64,000 bases of DNA from assembly GCF_002355515.1 (NCBI RefSeq), contig NZ_AP014809.1:919501-983500 (forward strand), in the 5' to 3' direction. Below the pieces are notes generated by a model, which saw only the letters and a program-made list of their open reading frames with translations, was not told the DNA's origin and ran no database searches. This DNA comes from Methylorubrum populi (GTDB taxonomy: Bacteria > Pseudomonadota > Alphaproteobacteria > Rhizobiales > Beijerinckiaceae). The position numbers were made by a program, and so were the translations under genes. Below are positions 1 through 7,589 of this stretch, one piece after another. Numbering within the stretch: position 1 is the first letter of the stretch; the number at the start of each line of letters is the position of its first letter.

Positions 1-1
1 G

Positions 2-1981
2 GAGGGCGGCACCGACGACCTGATCCGCCTGCCGCCCGGCACCCGCGCGCTGCGCCTTGAAGCCGCCGAGGCCGGCCCGCGCTTCCGCCTCGACGCCGTG
101 CAGGTCGAGCCCTCGGGCCGGATCGAGGCGGCGGTCCTGTCGGCACGAAGGATCATCGAACGGCTGCCGCCGCAGGAACGTCGGCCGTCGCGCCTCCTGC
201 GGCGCGCCTTCGGGCTGGTGCGTAGCGTGCCGCCGCGGGAGATCTGGCGCCGTCTCACCCGCGCCGCCGGGACCCGGCGCCCACCCGCCACCTACACCGC
301 CTGGATCCGGGAGGTCGAGGCCAGAGCCCTGCCCTCGGCCGAGGCCATGCGCGCCCAGCTCGCGACCCTACCGGAGCGCCCACTGATCTCGCTGCTCATG
401 GTGGCCGGCGAGGCCGATCCGGTTCATCTCGCGGAGGCGGTCGCGAGCCTGCGGGCGCAGATCTACCCGGATTGGGAATTGTGCCTCGTCGCCGAGACAG
501 TCGCCGAGACAGGCGCCGAGACATCGGTCGCGCTCCGGGCACTGGCGGCGGAGGACGACCGCATCCGTCTGCTGTCGCCCGCCGAGAGTGCCGCGACCTC
601 CCGCGACGCGGCGCTGGCGCAGGCGCGCGGCTCCTACCTCGCCACGATGGACCCCGCTGCCCGGCTCGCACCGCACACGCTCCTCGCCCTCGTCCGACGA
701 ATCGCTCGCGAGCCTGATCTCGACCTGCTCTACACGGACGAGGACCGGATCGGCGCGGATGGGGCGCGCTGCGATCCCGACTTCAAACCGGACTGGTCGC
801 CCGAGACGCTTGAGAGCAGCTTCTACATCGGCGGGCTCGCCCTCTGCCGCACCGCCCTGGTGCGGGCGGTCGGCGGCTTTCCGGGCGAGAGCCAGGGCGC
901 GCCCGACTACGACCTCGTGCTCCGCCTGACCGAGCGGAGCGACCGTGTCGGTCACGTCGCGCAGGTGCTCTACCATGGCCGCGCCCAGCGCCGCGCCGCC
1001 GCGCAGGATCCGGAGGCCGCCGCCCGTGCGCTGACCGGACGCGCCCGGCGCACCGGTGGGCTCGCCCTCATCCGCGCGCTCGGCCCTGAACATTTCGCTC
1101 TGCGGCGTCGGCTCGCGTCCCGCCCCCTCGTCTCCATCGTCATCCCGACCGCCGGGCGCGACAGCACCATCGGCGGGCGCAGCGTCGATCTGCTCGCCGC
1201 CTGCCTCGCCAGCCTCCGCGGAACCAGCACCTACGACCGCATCGAGATCGTGGCGGTCGACAACGGCGACCTCCGTCCACAGACGCGCGCGGCGATCGAG
1301 CGGTTCGAGGCACGGTCCGTCACCTGGGACAAGCCGGTCTTCAACGTCGCCGCCAAGATGAACCTCGGCGCCCGGGCGGCCGAAGGCACGGTGCTGGTCT
1401 TCCTCAACGACGACATCAGCGTCATCACGCCGGACTGGATCGAGGCGATGCTGGCGCAGCTCACCATCCCCGGCGTCGGCGCGGTCGGCCCCAAGCTCCT
1501 GTTCGAGGACAACAGCCTGCAGCATGCCGGCGTGGTCTTCGGCGAAGGTCTGCCGGACCATGTCCGCCGCGGGTTTCCCGGTGACGATGCGGGCTACAAC
1601 GGCTCCAGTCTCGCCAACCGCAACGTTCTCGCCGTAACCGGCGCCTGCGTGATGGTGCGCCGCGCCGATTTCGAGGCGATCGGCGGCTTCGACGAGGGCT
1701 ACGCCGTCAATTACAACGACATCGACCTCTGCCTGCGCCTGCGCGAGCACAACCTGCGCACGGTCTATTGTGCCGAGGCCCGGCTGCATCACTACGAGAG
1801 CCGCAACCGCGTTCCGACCGTCGATCCCGCCGAGCAGGCGCGCTTCCGCAAGCGCTGGGGCGAGCAGCTTGCCCGCGACCCGTACTACCCGGACCCGTTC
1901 GGCATCCGCCCGCCGGCCTTCGAACTCGATGCTGAGCGGTTTCCGCTCGCCGCGCGGCGCATGGTAGAGGCGTGGCGATGA
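2..1981 (+). CDS. Tandem-domain family 2 glycosyltransferase (5' partial)
   Basis: The reading frame is open to the left edge, so the true start lies outside; a GTG at 98 is only an internal candidate. Two GT2-like (GT-A fold) halves are visible. The first, about nt 380-1090, begins with LISLLMVAGEAD and has a YTDEDRIG acidic motif. The second, about nt 1120-1830, begins with LVSIVIPTAGRD and has VFLNDDIS and the acceptor-side FDEGYAVNYNDIDLCLRLR. GT2 enzymes of this type add sugars to O-antigen or capsule chains at the inner membrane face. The rfbF gene follows 31 bp downstream, which supports a role in surface polysaccharide. Acceptor and donor cannot be told from sequence. Confidence 0.85.
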   Translation, partial: EGGTDDLIRLPPGTRALRLEAAEAGPRFRLDAVQVEPSGRIEAAVLSARRIIERLPPQERRPSRLLRRAFGLVRSVPPREIWRRLTRAAGTRRPPATYTAWIREVEARALPSAEAMRAQLATLPERPLISLLMVAGEADPVHLAEAVASLRAQIYPDWELCLVAETVAETGAETSVALRALAAEDDRIRLLSPAESAATSRDAALAQARGSYLATMDPAARLAPHTLLALVRRIAREPDLDLLYTDEDRIGADGARCDPDFKPDWSPETLESSFYIGGLALCRTALVRAVGGFPGESQGAPDYDLVLRLTERSDRVGHVAQVLYHGRAQRRAAAQDPEAAARALTGRARRTGGLALIRALGPEHFALRRRLASRPLVSIVIPTAGRDSTIGGRSVDLLAACLASLRGTSTYDRIEIVAVDNGDLRPQTRAAIERFEARSVTWDKPVFNVAAKMNLGARAAEGTVLVFLNDDISVITPDWIEAMLAQLTIPGVGAVGPKLLFEDNSLQHAGVVFGEGLPDHVRRGFPGDDAGYNGSSLANRNVLAVTGACVMVRRADFEAIGGFDEGYAVNYNDIDLCLRLREHNLRTVYCAEARLHHYESRNRVPTVDPAEQARFRKRWGEQLARDPYYPDPFGIRPPAFELDAERFPLAARRMVEAWR

Positions 1982-2012
1982 TGGCGACGACGCAGACACT
2001 CGGAGACCGACG

Positions 2013-2780
2013 GTGAAGGCCGTGATCCTCGCGGGCGGGCTCGGCACGCGGCTCTCGGAGGAGACCGTGGTGCGCCCCAAGCCGATGCTGGAAATCGGCG
2101 GACGGCCGATCCTCTGGCATATCATGCAGATCTTCGCCGCCCACGGCGTGACCGAGTTCGTGATCTGCCTCGGCTACAAGGGCTACGTCATCAAGGAGTT
2201 CTTTCTCAACTACCGGCTGCACCTGAGCGATGTCACGCTCGACCTCGGCCGGGGCGACGTGCAGTTCCACCGCTCGGCCGCCGAGGACTGGAAGGTTTCG
2301 CTAATCGAGACCGGCGACGCCACCATGACCGGCGGGCGGCTCAAGCGGGTGCGCGACTATCTCGGCGAGGACGACTTCTTCATGACCTACGGCGACGGCG
2401 TCGCCGACATCGACCTGACCGCCCTCGCCGCATTCCATCGGGCGCACGGGCGTCTTGCCACCCTGACGGCCGTGGTGCCGCCCGGCCGCTTCGGCGCGCT
2501 CGATCTCGCGGGCGACGCGGTCCGCAGCTTCCGCGAAAAGCCGGCGGGCGACGGGGCGACCATCAACGGCGGCTTCTTCGTGCTCTCGCCGGATGTGCTC
2601 GACCGGATCGAGGGCGACGCCACCGTGTGGGAGAGCGAGCCTCTGGAGAGCCTCGCCCGTGACGGGCAGCTGCACGCCTACCACCACACCGGCTTCTGGC
2701 AGGCGATGGATACGCTGCGCGACAAGAAGCATCTCGAAGAACTCTGGGCCCGCGGCGACGCCCCGTGGAAGGTGTGGTGA
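2013..2780 (+). CDS. rfbF: Glucose-1-phosphate cytidylyltransferase
   Basis: 255 aa, GTG start. It makes CDP-glucose from CTP and glucose-1-phosphate, the first step of CDP-deoxyhexose pathways. The nucleotide-binding signature AGGLGTRLSEET lies at residues 7-18, followed by RPKPMLEIGG, and the metal-binding YGDGVADID lies near residue 128. The length is normal for the family. The SEET-type loop and pairing with CDP-glucose dehydratase separate it from glucose-1-phosphate thymidylyltransferase (RmlA). Its TGA overlaps the ATG of the next gene by one base, so the two are translationally coupled. Confidence 0.93.
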   Translation: MKAVILAGGLGTRLSEETVVRPKPMLEIGGRPILWHIMQIFAAHGVTEFVICLGYKGYVIKEFFLNYRLHLSDVTLDLGRGDVQFHRSAAEDWKVSLIETGDATMTGGRLKRVRDYLGEDDFFMTYGDGVADIDLTALAAFHRAHGRLATLTAVVPPGRFGALDLAGDAVRSFREKPAGDGATINGGFFVLSPDVLDRIEGDATVWESEPLESLARDGQLHAYHHTGFWQAMDTLRDKKHLEELWARGDAPWKVW

Positions 2781-3910
2781 TGGGTGCGCTCAATCCCGAT
2801 CCCGCCTTCTGGGCCGGACGGCGCGTTCTGCTCACCGGACATACCGGCTTCAAGGGCGCGTGGCTGAGCCTGTGGCTCGCCCGGCTCGGCGCCCGCGTCA
2901 CCGGCTTCGCCCTGCCGCCCGAGACGCAGCCGAACCTTTTCACGGCGATCGGTTTTCCGTCCGAGCAGTCGCGGATCGGCGACATCCGCGACCGAGCCGA
3001 GCTGTCCGAGGCCGTCGCGGCGGCCGAGCCCGAGATCGTGATCCACATGGCCGCCCAGGCCCTGGTGCGGCCCTCCTACGCCGACCCGGTCGGGACGTTC
3101 GCCATCAACACCATGGGCACCGTCCACCTGCTGGAGGCGGTGCGGGGCGCGCCCGGCGTGCGCGCCGTCGTGGTGGTGACGAGCGACAAGGCCTACGAGA
3201 ACCGCGAATGGCCCTACGCCTACCGCGAGACCGAGGCGATGGGCGGACGTGACCCCTACAGCGCCTCGAAGGGCTGCGCCGAACTCGTCACGAGCGCCTA
3301 CCGCGCCTCGTTCTTCGGTCCGGGCGGCCACCCGGCGCGGATCGCCAGCGCCCGGGCGGGCAACGTCATCGGCGGCGGCGACTATTCCCTCGACCGGCTG
3401 ATCCCCGACATCGTGCGGGCGTTCGGAGCGGGTGAGTCGGTGGAGATCCGGGCGCCGCACGCGATCCGCCCGTGGCAGCACGTGCTGGAGCCGCTGGCCG
3501 GATACCTGCGGCTGGCCGAATGCCTCGCGGGCGCGGGCGGCGAGGGCTTCGCGGAGGGCTGGAATTTCGGGCCGGCGGACGAGGATTGCCGGCCGGTCGC
3601 GACCCTCGTCGAGCGGCTGGCCCGCGGCTGGGGCGACGGCGCCGGCTGGCACCTCTCGCAAAAAACCCATCCGCACGAGGCGACCTATCTCAAGGTCGAT
3701 GCCTCGAAGGCGCGCGCCCGGCTCGGCTGGGACCGGCGCCTGCCGCTCGACACCGCGCTCGACTGGACCGCGGCGTGGTACCGCGCAGCCGCCGCCGGCG
3801 CCGATCCTCGGGCCCTGGCCGAGGTCGAGATCGCGCGTTACGAGGCGCTGGGCCAGCCCGGAGCCGGGGTCGGCGCCCAAGCCGGAGTTCAAGCCGGAGT
3901 CCTCGCGTGA
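2780..3910 (+). CDS. rfbG: CDP-glucose 4,6-dehydratase
   Basis: 376 aa, extended SDR family. It converts CDP-glucose to CDP-4-keto-6-deoxyglucose with tightly bound NAD. The Rossmann motif GHTGFKG is at residues 20-26 and the catalytic YSASK motif follows the TSDKAYENREW segment typical of RfbG. ATG at 2780 was chosen over the in-frame GTG at 2765 because it overlaps the rfbF stop (TGATG) and places the Rossmann motif at the usual depth. The C-terminus ends in a short low-complexity Gly/Val/Ala/Gln tail. Its stop overlaps the next start. Confidence 0.93.
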   Translation: MGALNPDPAFWAGRRVLLTGHTGFKGAWLSLWLARLGARVTGFALPPETQPNLFTAIGFPSEQSRIGDIRDRAELSEAVAAAEPEIVIHMAAQALVRPSYADPVGTFAINTMGTVHLLEAVRGAPGVRAVVVVTSDKAYENREWPYAYRETEAMGGRDPYSASKGCAELVTSAYRASFFGPGGHPARIASARAGNVIGGGDYSLDRLIPDIVRAFGAGESVEIRAPHAIRPWQHVLEPLAGYLRLAECLAGAGGEGFAEGWNFGPADEDCRPVATLVERLARGWGDGAGWHLSQKTHPHEATYLKVDASKARARLGWDRRLPLDTALDWTAAWYRAAAAGADPRALAEVEIARYEALGQPGAGVGAQAGVQAGVLA

Positions 3911-5136
3911 TCGCCCCGACCTGCCGCGCCTGCGGCGCTGCCCTGACCCGGACCTTCTGCGATCTCGGCCTGTCGCCGCTCGCCAATTCCTACGTCACGC
4001 CGGAGCGGCGCCACCGGGGCGAGGTCTTCCACCCGCTCCACGCCTATGTCTGCGACGCCTGCTGGCTGGTGCAGCTCGAAGCCTTCGAGAGCCCCGAGGC
4101 GATCTTTTCCGACTACGCCTACTTCTCCGGCTTCTCCGCCGGCTGGCTACGGCACGCAGAAGCCTATGTCGACGCGATGATCGCGCGCTTCGGCCTCGGG
4201 CCGGACAGCAAGGTCGTCGAGGTCGCGAGCAACGACGGCTACCTGCTGCAATACTTCGTCAGGCGCGGCGTGCCGGTGCTCGGGGTCGAGCCGGCGGCCA
4301 ACGTCGCCCGCGTGGCGGTGGAGCGCGGCGTGCCGACGGAGGTCGCCTTCTTCGGCCGCGAGACCGCCCGGCGGCTCGCGGCAGAGGGCCACGGGGCGGA
4401 TCTGACGGCGGCCAACAACGTGCTCGCCCACGTGCCCGACATCCTCGATTTCGCGGCGGGTTTCGCCGAGATCCTGAAACCGGAGGGCGTGGCAACGTTC
4501 GAGTTCCCGCACCTGCTGCGGATGATCGAGAGCCGGCAGTTCGACACGATCTACCACGAGCACTTCTCCTACCTCTCGCTCGGCGTCGTGATCGGCATCC
4601 TTCGCCAACAAGGCCTGCGGGTGTTCGATGTCGAGGAATGGCCGACCCATGGCGGCTCGCTGCGCGTCTTCGCCTGCCATGAGGCCGCATCCCACCAGCC
4701 AACCCCGGCGCTGGAGCATGTGGTGCTCAGCGAGTGGGGGGCGAAGCTGTTCGATCCGTCCGGCTACGACGGCTTCGGGCAGGCGGTGGCCGACATCAAA
4801 TGCGCGGCCCTGCGTTTCCTGATCGAGGAGCGGGCGGCGGGCCGCACGGTCTGCGCCTACGGCGCGGCGGCCAAGGGCAACACCTTCCTCAATTATTGCG
4901 GCGTCAAGCCGGAGCTGATCCGGGCGGTGGCCGACCGCTCGCCGCACAAGCAGGGCACGTGGCTGCCCGGCAGCCGCATCCCCGTGGTCTCGCCCGACGA
5001 CCTTCTCGCGCTGCGCCCGGACACCGTGCTGATCCTGCCCTGGAACCTCAAGGACGAGATCGCCGGCGAGATGGCCGCCATCCGTGAGTGGGGCGGGCGC
5101 TTCGCCGTGGCGATCCCCGAGCTGACGGTGTTCTGA
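3907..5136 (+). CDS. Sugar C-methyltransferase, class I SAM-dependent
   Basis: 409 aa, GTG start inside the rfbG stop (GTGA overlap). The N-terminal zinc-binding domain has CRACG at 6-10 and a second pair in YVCDACW. It is followed by a SAM-binding motif VVEVASNDGYLL and a C-terminal domain with YGAAAKGNTFLNYCG, as in the TylC3/NovU family of NDP-sugar C-methyltransferases. These enzymes methylate C3 or C5 of NDP-4-keto-6-deoxysugars. No rfbH-type 3-dehydratase is visible, so the product probably keeps its 3-hydroxyl. Position of methylation is unknown. Confidence 0.85.
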   Translation: MIAPTCRACGAALTRTFCDLGLSPLANSYVTPERRHRGEVFHPLHAYVCDACWLVQLEAFESPEAIFSDYAYFSGFSAGWLRHAEAYVDAMIARFGLGPDSKVVEVASNDGYLLQYFVRRGVPVLGVEPAANVARVAVERGVPTEVAFFGRETARRLAAEGHGADLTAANNVLAHVPDILDFAAGFAEILKPEGVATFEFPHLLRMIESRQFDTIYHEHFSYLSLGVVIGILRQQGLRVFDVEEWPTHGGSLRVFACHEAASHQPTPALEHVVLSEWGAKLFDPSGYDGFGQAVADIKCAALRFLIEERAAGRTVCAYGAAAKGNTFLNYCGVKPELIRAVADRSPHKQGTWLPGSRIPVVSPDDLLALRPDTVLILPWNLKDEIAGEMAAIREWGGRFAVAIPELTVF

Positions 5137-5141
5137 TGGCT

Positions 5142-5235
5142 CTCCCCGTCCTCGCGAGGCGGAGCCGAAGCAATCCGGGGCACGGTCTGTCCGGAGCACC
5201 CTGGATCGCTTCGCCACCCCGCGCGATGACGGCGG
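5142..5235. repeat. Dispersed inverted-repeat element in the sugar operon
   Basis: The stretch starts with cctcgcgaggcggagccgaag and ends with a roughly complementary ggatcgcttcgcc...cgcgatgacgg. It looks like the intergenic palindromes common in Rhizobiales genomes (cgtcatcgcgaggcggagc type). It separates the C-methyltransferase from the epimerase gene by about 150 bp in an otherwise overlapping operon. The match to a named repeat family is from memory, not a search. Confidence 0.5.
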
Positions 5236-5290
5236 CGTGGAGGGAGACGGCCGAAGACCCGGTTGCGGGTCGCAACGATCCGGTCGTCCC

Positions 5291-5824
5291 ATGATCTTCG
5301 AGGAACTCGAACTCCCCGGCCTGTTCCGCGTGACGCCCGAGCCGCATGCGGACGAGCGCGGCTTCTTCGCCCGCACCCATTGCGAGAGCGAGTTCGCGGA
5401 ACACGGGCTGATCGGGCGCTTCGCGCAGTCGAGCGTGTCGTTCAACCATCGCCGCGGCACCGTGCGCGGCATGCATTTTTCGAGGGCACCGCACGCCGAG
5501 ACGAAACTCGTGCGCTGCACGGGCGGCCTGATCCGCGACGCGGTGATCGACCTGCGGTCCGAATCGCCGACCTACCTGCGGACCCTGCAGGTGACGCTTT
5601 CGGCCGCCAACCACCATGCCCTCTACATCCCGGCGGGGTTCGCCCACGGATTTCAGACGCTCAGCGACGACGCGGAAGTCCTCTACATGATCGACCGGCC
5701 CTTCGTGGCCGCCGCCGCCGACGGGGTGCGCTGGGACGATCCCGCCTTCGGGCTCGCCTGGCCCGAGCCGGTCACGGTGATCGCGCCGCGCGATCTCGCC
5801 TTTCCCGATTGGGCGGGGCGTTGA
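5291..5824 (+). CDS. rfbC: dTDP-4-dehydrorhamnose 3,5-epimerase family protein (RmlC-like)
   Basis: 177 aa cupin. Family members epimerise C3 and/or C5 of NDP-4-keto-6-deoxysugars. Visible family motifs are RGMHF with the catalytic His, PHAETKLVRC, VIDLRSESPTY and YIPAGFAHGFQ. ATG at 5291 was chosen because the in-frame extension upstream to 5237 is translated repeat DNA. In this cluster the substrate is more likely a CDP-linked sugar than a dTDP-linked one, and the protein may be a mono-epimerase. The gene symbol is by family only. Confidence 0.85.
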   Translation: MIFEELELPGLFRVTPEPHADERGFFARTHCESEFAEHGLIGRFAQSSVSFNHRRGTVRGMHFSRAPHAETKLVRCTGGLIRDAVIDLRSESPTYLRTLQVTLSAANHHALYIPAGFAHGFQTLSDDAEVLYMIDRPFVAAAADGVRWDDPAFGLAWPEPVTVIAPRDLAFPDWAGR

Positions 5825-6912
5825 AGCGGGTCCTCGTCACCGGCGCGGCCGGCTTCGTCGGCCGCCACGCGGTCGCGGCGCTCACCGCCCGCGGCTTCGA
5901 GGTCCATGCGATCGGCAGGACGGCGCCCGCGGGCGTCCACGCCTTCCACGCCGCCGACCTGCTCGATCCGGCCCTACGGCGCGCCGCCGTGCGGGCGGCG
6001 GGCGCGAGCCACCTCCTCCATCTCGCCTGGATCACCACGCCCGGCCGCTACTGGCAGGCACCCGACAACCTCGACTGGACCGCGGCGAGCCTCGACCTCG
6101 TGCGGACGTTTCGCGAGAGCGGCGGCACCCGCGCGGTCGTGGCCGGGACCTGCGCAGAGTACGACTGGACCGAAATCGCGCGACTTCCTTCGCCCGGCTC
6201 CGCCGGCGAGGATCGCGACGGCCCCGCTGTCAGCGCGACGCGTGAGAGCCCGGATGAGCGGGCGGCACCGATGGAGCCGTCCGAGGAGAAGCGCCCTCGG
6301 CGGCAATCCAGTTCCGGGCCTACGGCGAATGGGGCTGTGGCCGAGATCCGAGACGGTCGATTGGCGGAGGCAGCCCCCTGCCGGCCGGCGACGCTCTACG
6401 GTGCGGCCAAGGATGGTCTGCGCCGCGTCCTGCAAGCCTACGCCGCCGAGGCCGGACTCTCCCTCGGCTGGGGGCGGCTGTTCTACCTCTATGGTCCCGG
6501 CGAAACCCCGGGCCGGCTCGTCGGCGACGCGGCGCGGGCGCTGCTCCAGGGCGCGCGTCTTGCCACCAGCGAGGGCCGGCAGCGGCGCGATTTTCTCCAC
6601 ATCGCGGACGCGGGCGGCGCCTTCGCGGCCCTGCTCGACTCGGCGGTGGAGGGCCCCGTCAACATCGGCTCCGGCGAGGCCGTGCCGGTCCGCGAGCTTC
6701 TGCAAACGGTCGGTGCACTTACCGGCCGGACCGACCTGATTGATTTCGGCGCCCGCCCGCTCAGCCCAACCGAGCCGGCCTGCATCGAGGCCGACATCCG
6801 GCGCCTGGCGGAGGAAGTCGGCTTCGCTCCGCGCTACGGCCTCGCACGGGGTCTGGCGGAGACGGTCGCGGACGGGCGCGCCGCGCTCAGCACTGCGGCA
6901 TCAGCCCCTTGA
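5821..6912 (+). CDS. NAD-dependent epimerase/dehydratase (probable 4-ketoreductase) with internal insertion
   Basis: 363 aa. A TTG start overlaps the epimerase stop, giving MKRVLVTGAAGFVG with the Rossmann motif at residues 8-14. The catalytic YGAAK motif follows CRPATL. As the last SDR of a CDP-sugar cluster it probably reduces or re-epimerises the 4-keto intermediate. Between TCAEYDW (about nt 6150-6170) and CRPATLYG (about nt 6380) there are roughly 70 residues of charged, Pro/Ser/Arg-rich sequence where relatives have about 13. This looks like an in-frame insertion. The last 26 bp overlap the convergent response-regulator gene. Confidence 0.8.
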   Translation: MKRVLVTGAAGFVGRHAVAALTARGFEVHAIGRTAPAGVHAFHAADLLDPALRRAAVRAAGASHLLHLAWITTPGRYWQAPDNLDWTAASLDLVRTFRESGGTRAVVAGTCAEYDWTEIARLPSPGSAGEDRDGPAVSATRESPDERAAPMEPSEEKRPRRQSSSGPTANGAVAEIRDGRLAEAAPCRPATLYGAAKDGLRRVLQAYAAEAGLSLGWGRLFYLYGPGETPGRLVGDAARALLQGARLATSEGRQRRDFLHIADAGGAFAALLDSAVEGPVNIGSGEAVPVRELLQTVGALTGRTDLIDFGARPLSPTEPACIEADIRRLAEEVGFAPRYGLARGLAETVADGRAALSTAASAP

Positions 6913-7285
6913 GGCGGGCCAGGATGTCCTCGCCCGCGCAGGGACGAGCGATGAACTGAGCGCCCGCCGGCATTCGCTCGGGATCGGGCGAGGCGCGGCC
7001 GGATACGATCAGGATCGGCAGGTTCGGCCGGGCCTGGGCGACGGAGGTCGCGAGTTCGAACCCGTCGACGCGGCCCGAGAGCTGCACGTCGGTCACGAGG
7101 CCGCAGATATCCGGCCGGGCCTGGAGGATCGAGAGGGCGCGCTCGGCGGAGGCGCATTGCACGGTGTCGTATCCCCCCTCCTCCAGCACGTCGCCGAGGT
7201 CCATGATGGTGAGGGCCTCGTCCTCGACGAGGAGGATGACGGGACGGTCGGATTCCGGATTCGTCGTCTCGGTCTGGCTCGCCAC
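6887..7285 (-). CDS. Single-domain response regulator (CheY-like receiver)
   Basis: 132 aa. A complete receiver fold: VILLVEDE acidic pocket near residues 18-25, phospho-acceptor Asp in VTDVQL, and ILIVSGRAS with the switch Ser/Thr region. The usual Lys of the KP motif is replaced by Arg (ARPCAGED). There is no output domain, so it acts by protein contact, as regulators paired with HWE kinases often do. GTG at 7285 was chosen because GGGGAGAG lies just upstream; the longer open frame to 7453 reads through short tandem repeats. Partner kinase unknown; the LOV-HWE kinase at 31743 is one candidate. Confidence 0.8.
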   Translation of the reverse strand: MASQTETTNPESDRPVILLVEDEALTIMDLGDVLEEGGYDTVQCASAERALSILQARPDICGLVTDVQLSGRVDGFELATSVAQARPNLPILIVSGRASPDPERMPAGAQFIARPCAGEDILARLKGLMPQC

Positions 7286-7319
7286 CTTAAGCTCTCCCCA
7301 ATTTGCTCCAGCGACCCAA

Positions 7320-7364
7320 GCTGTTCGCAGACTTGTTGTTCGCAGACCCGTTGTTTGCAGACTT
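7320..7364. repeat. Three 15-bp tandem repeats upstream of the response regulator
   Basis: Three consecutive 15-bp units, gctgttcgcagactt, gttgttcgcagaccc and gttgtttgcagactt, lie 35 bp before the chosen start of the response regulator, in its presumed 5' leader. A looser repeat of gacaggg/gcaggg words continues to about 7480. Copy number could vary between strains. Confidence 0.7.
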
Positions 7365-7589
7365 GGCCGTTTCCCATGGCGGGAACCGCTGCGCTGCGAT
7401 GATCCAACGAGTAACCCCGCTGCGGGTTGCAGGGTCCCGTGGCAGGGCTCCATGACAGAGTTTCGTGACAGGGTTCCTGGCGGTCCGTACCGGACAAGCC
7501 TGCAAGCTCCGCGCCGCGAACCGGGCGAGGCGAGCCGAACTCGCGCCTCATCCGGTTGATCCGGCCGGGACGGCGAGTCTCGACCTGGC

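Noticed and set aside
368..2125. Long minus-strand open frame opposite the glycosyltransferase
   Set aside because: It is antisense to a clear GT2 gene and rfbF, lacks domain motifs and is caused by high GC3.
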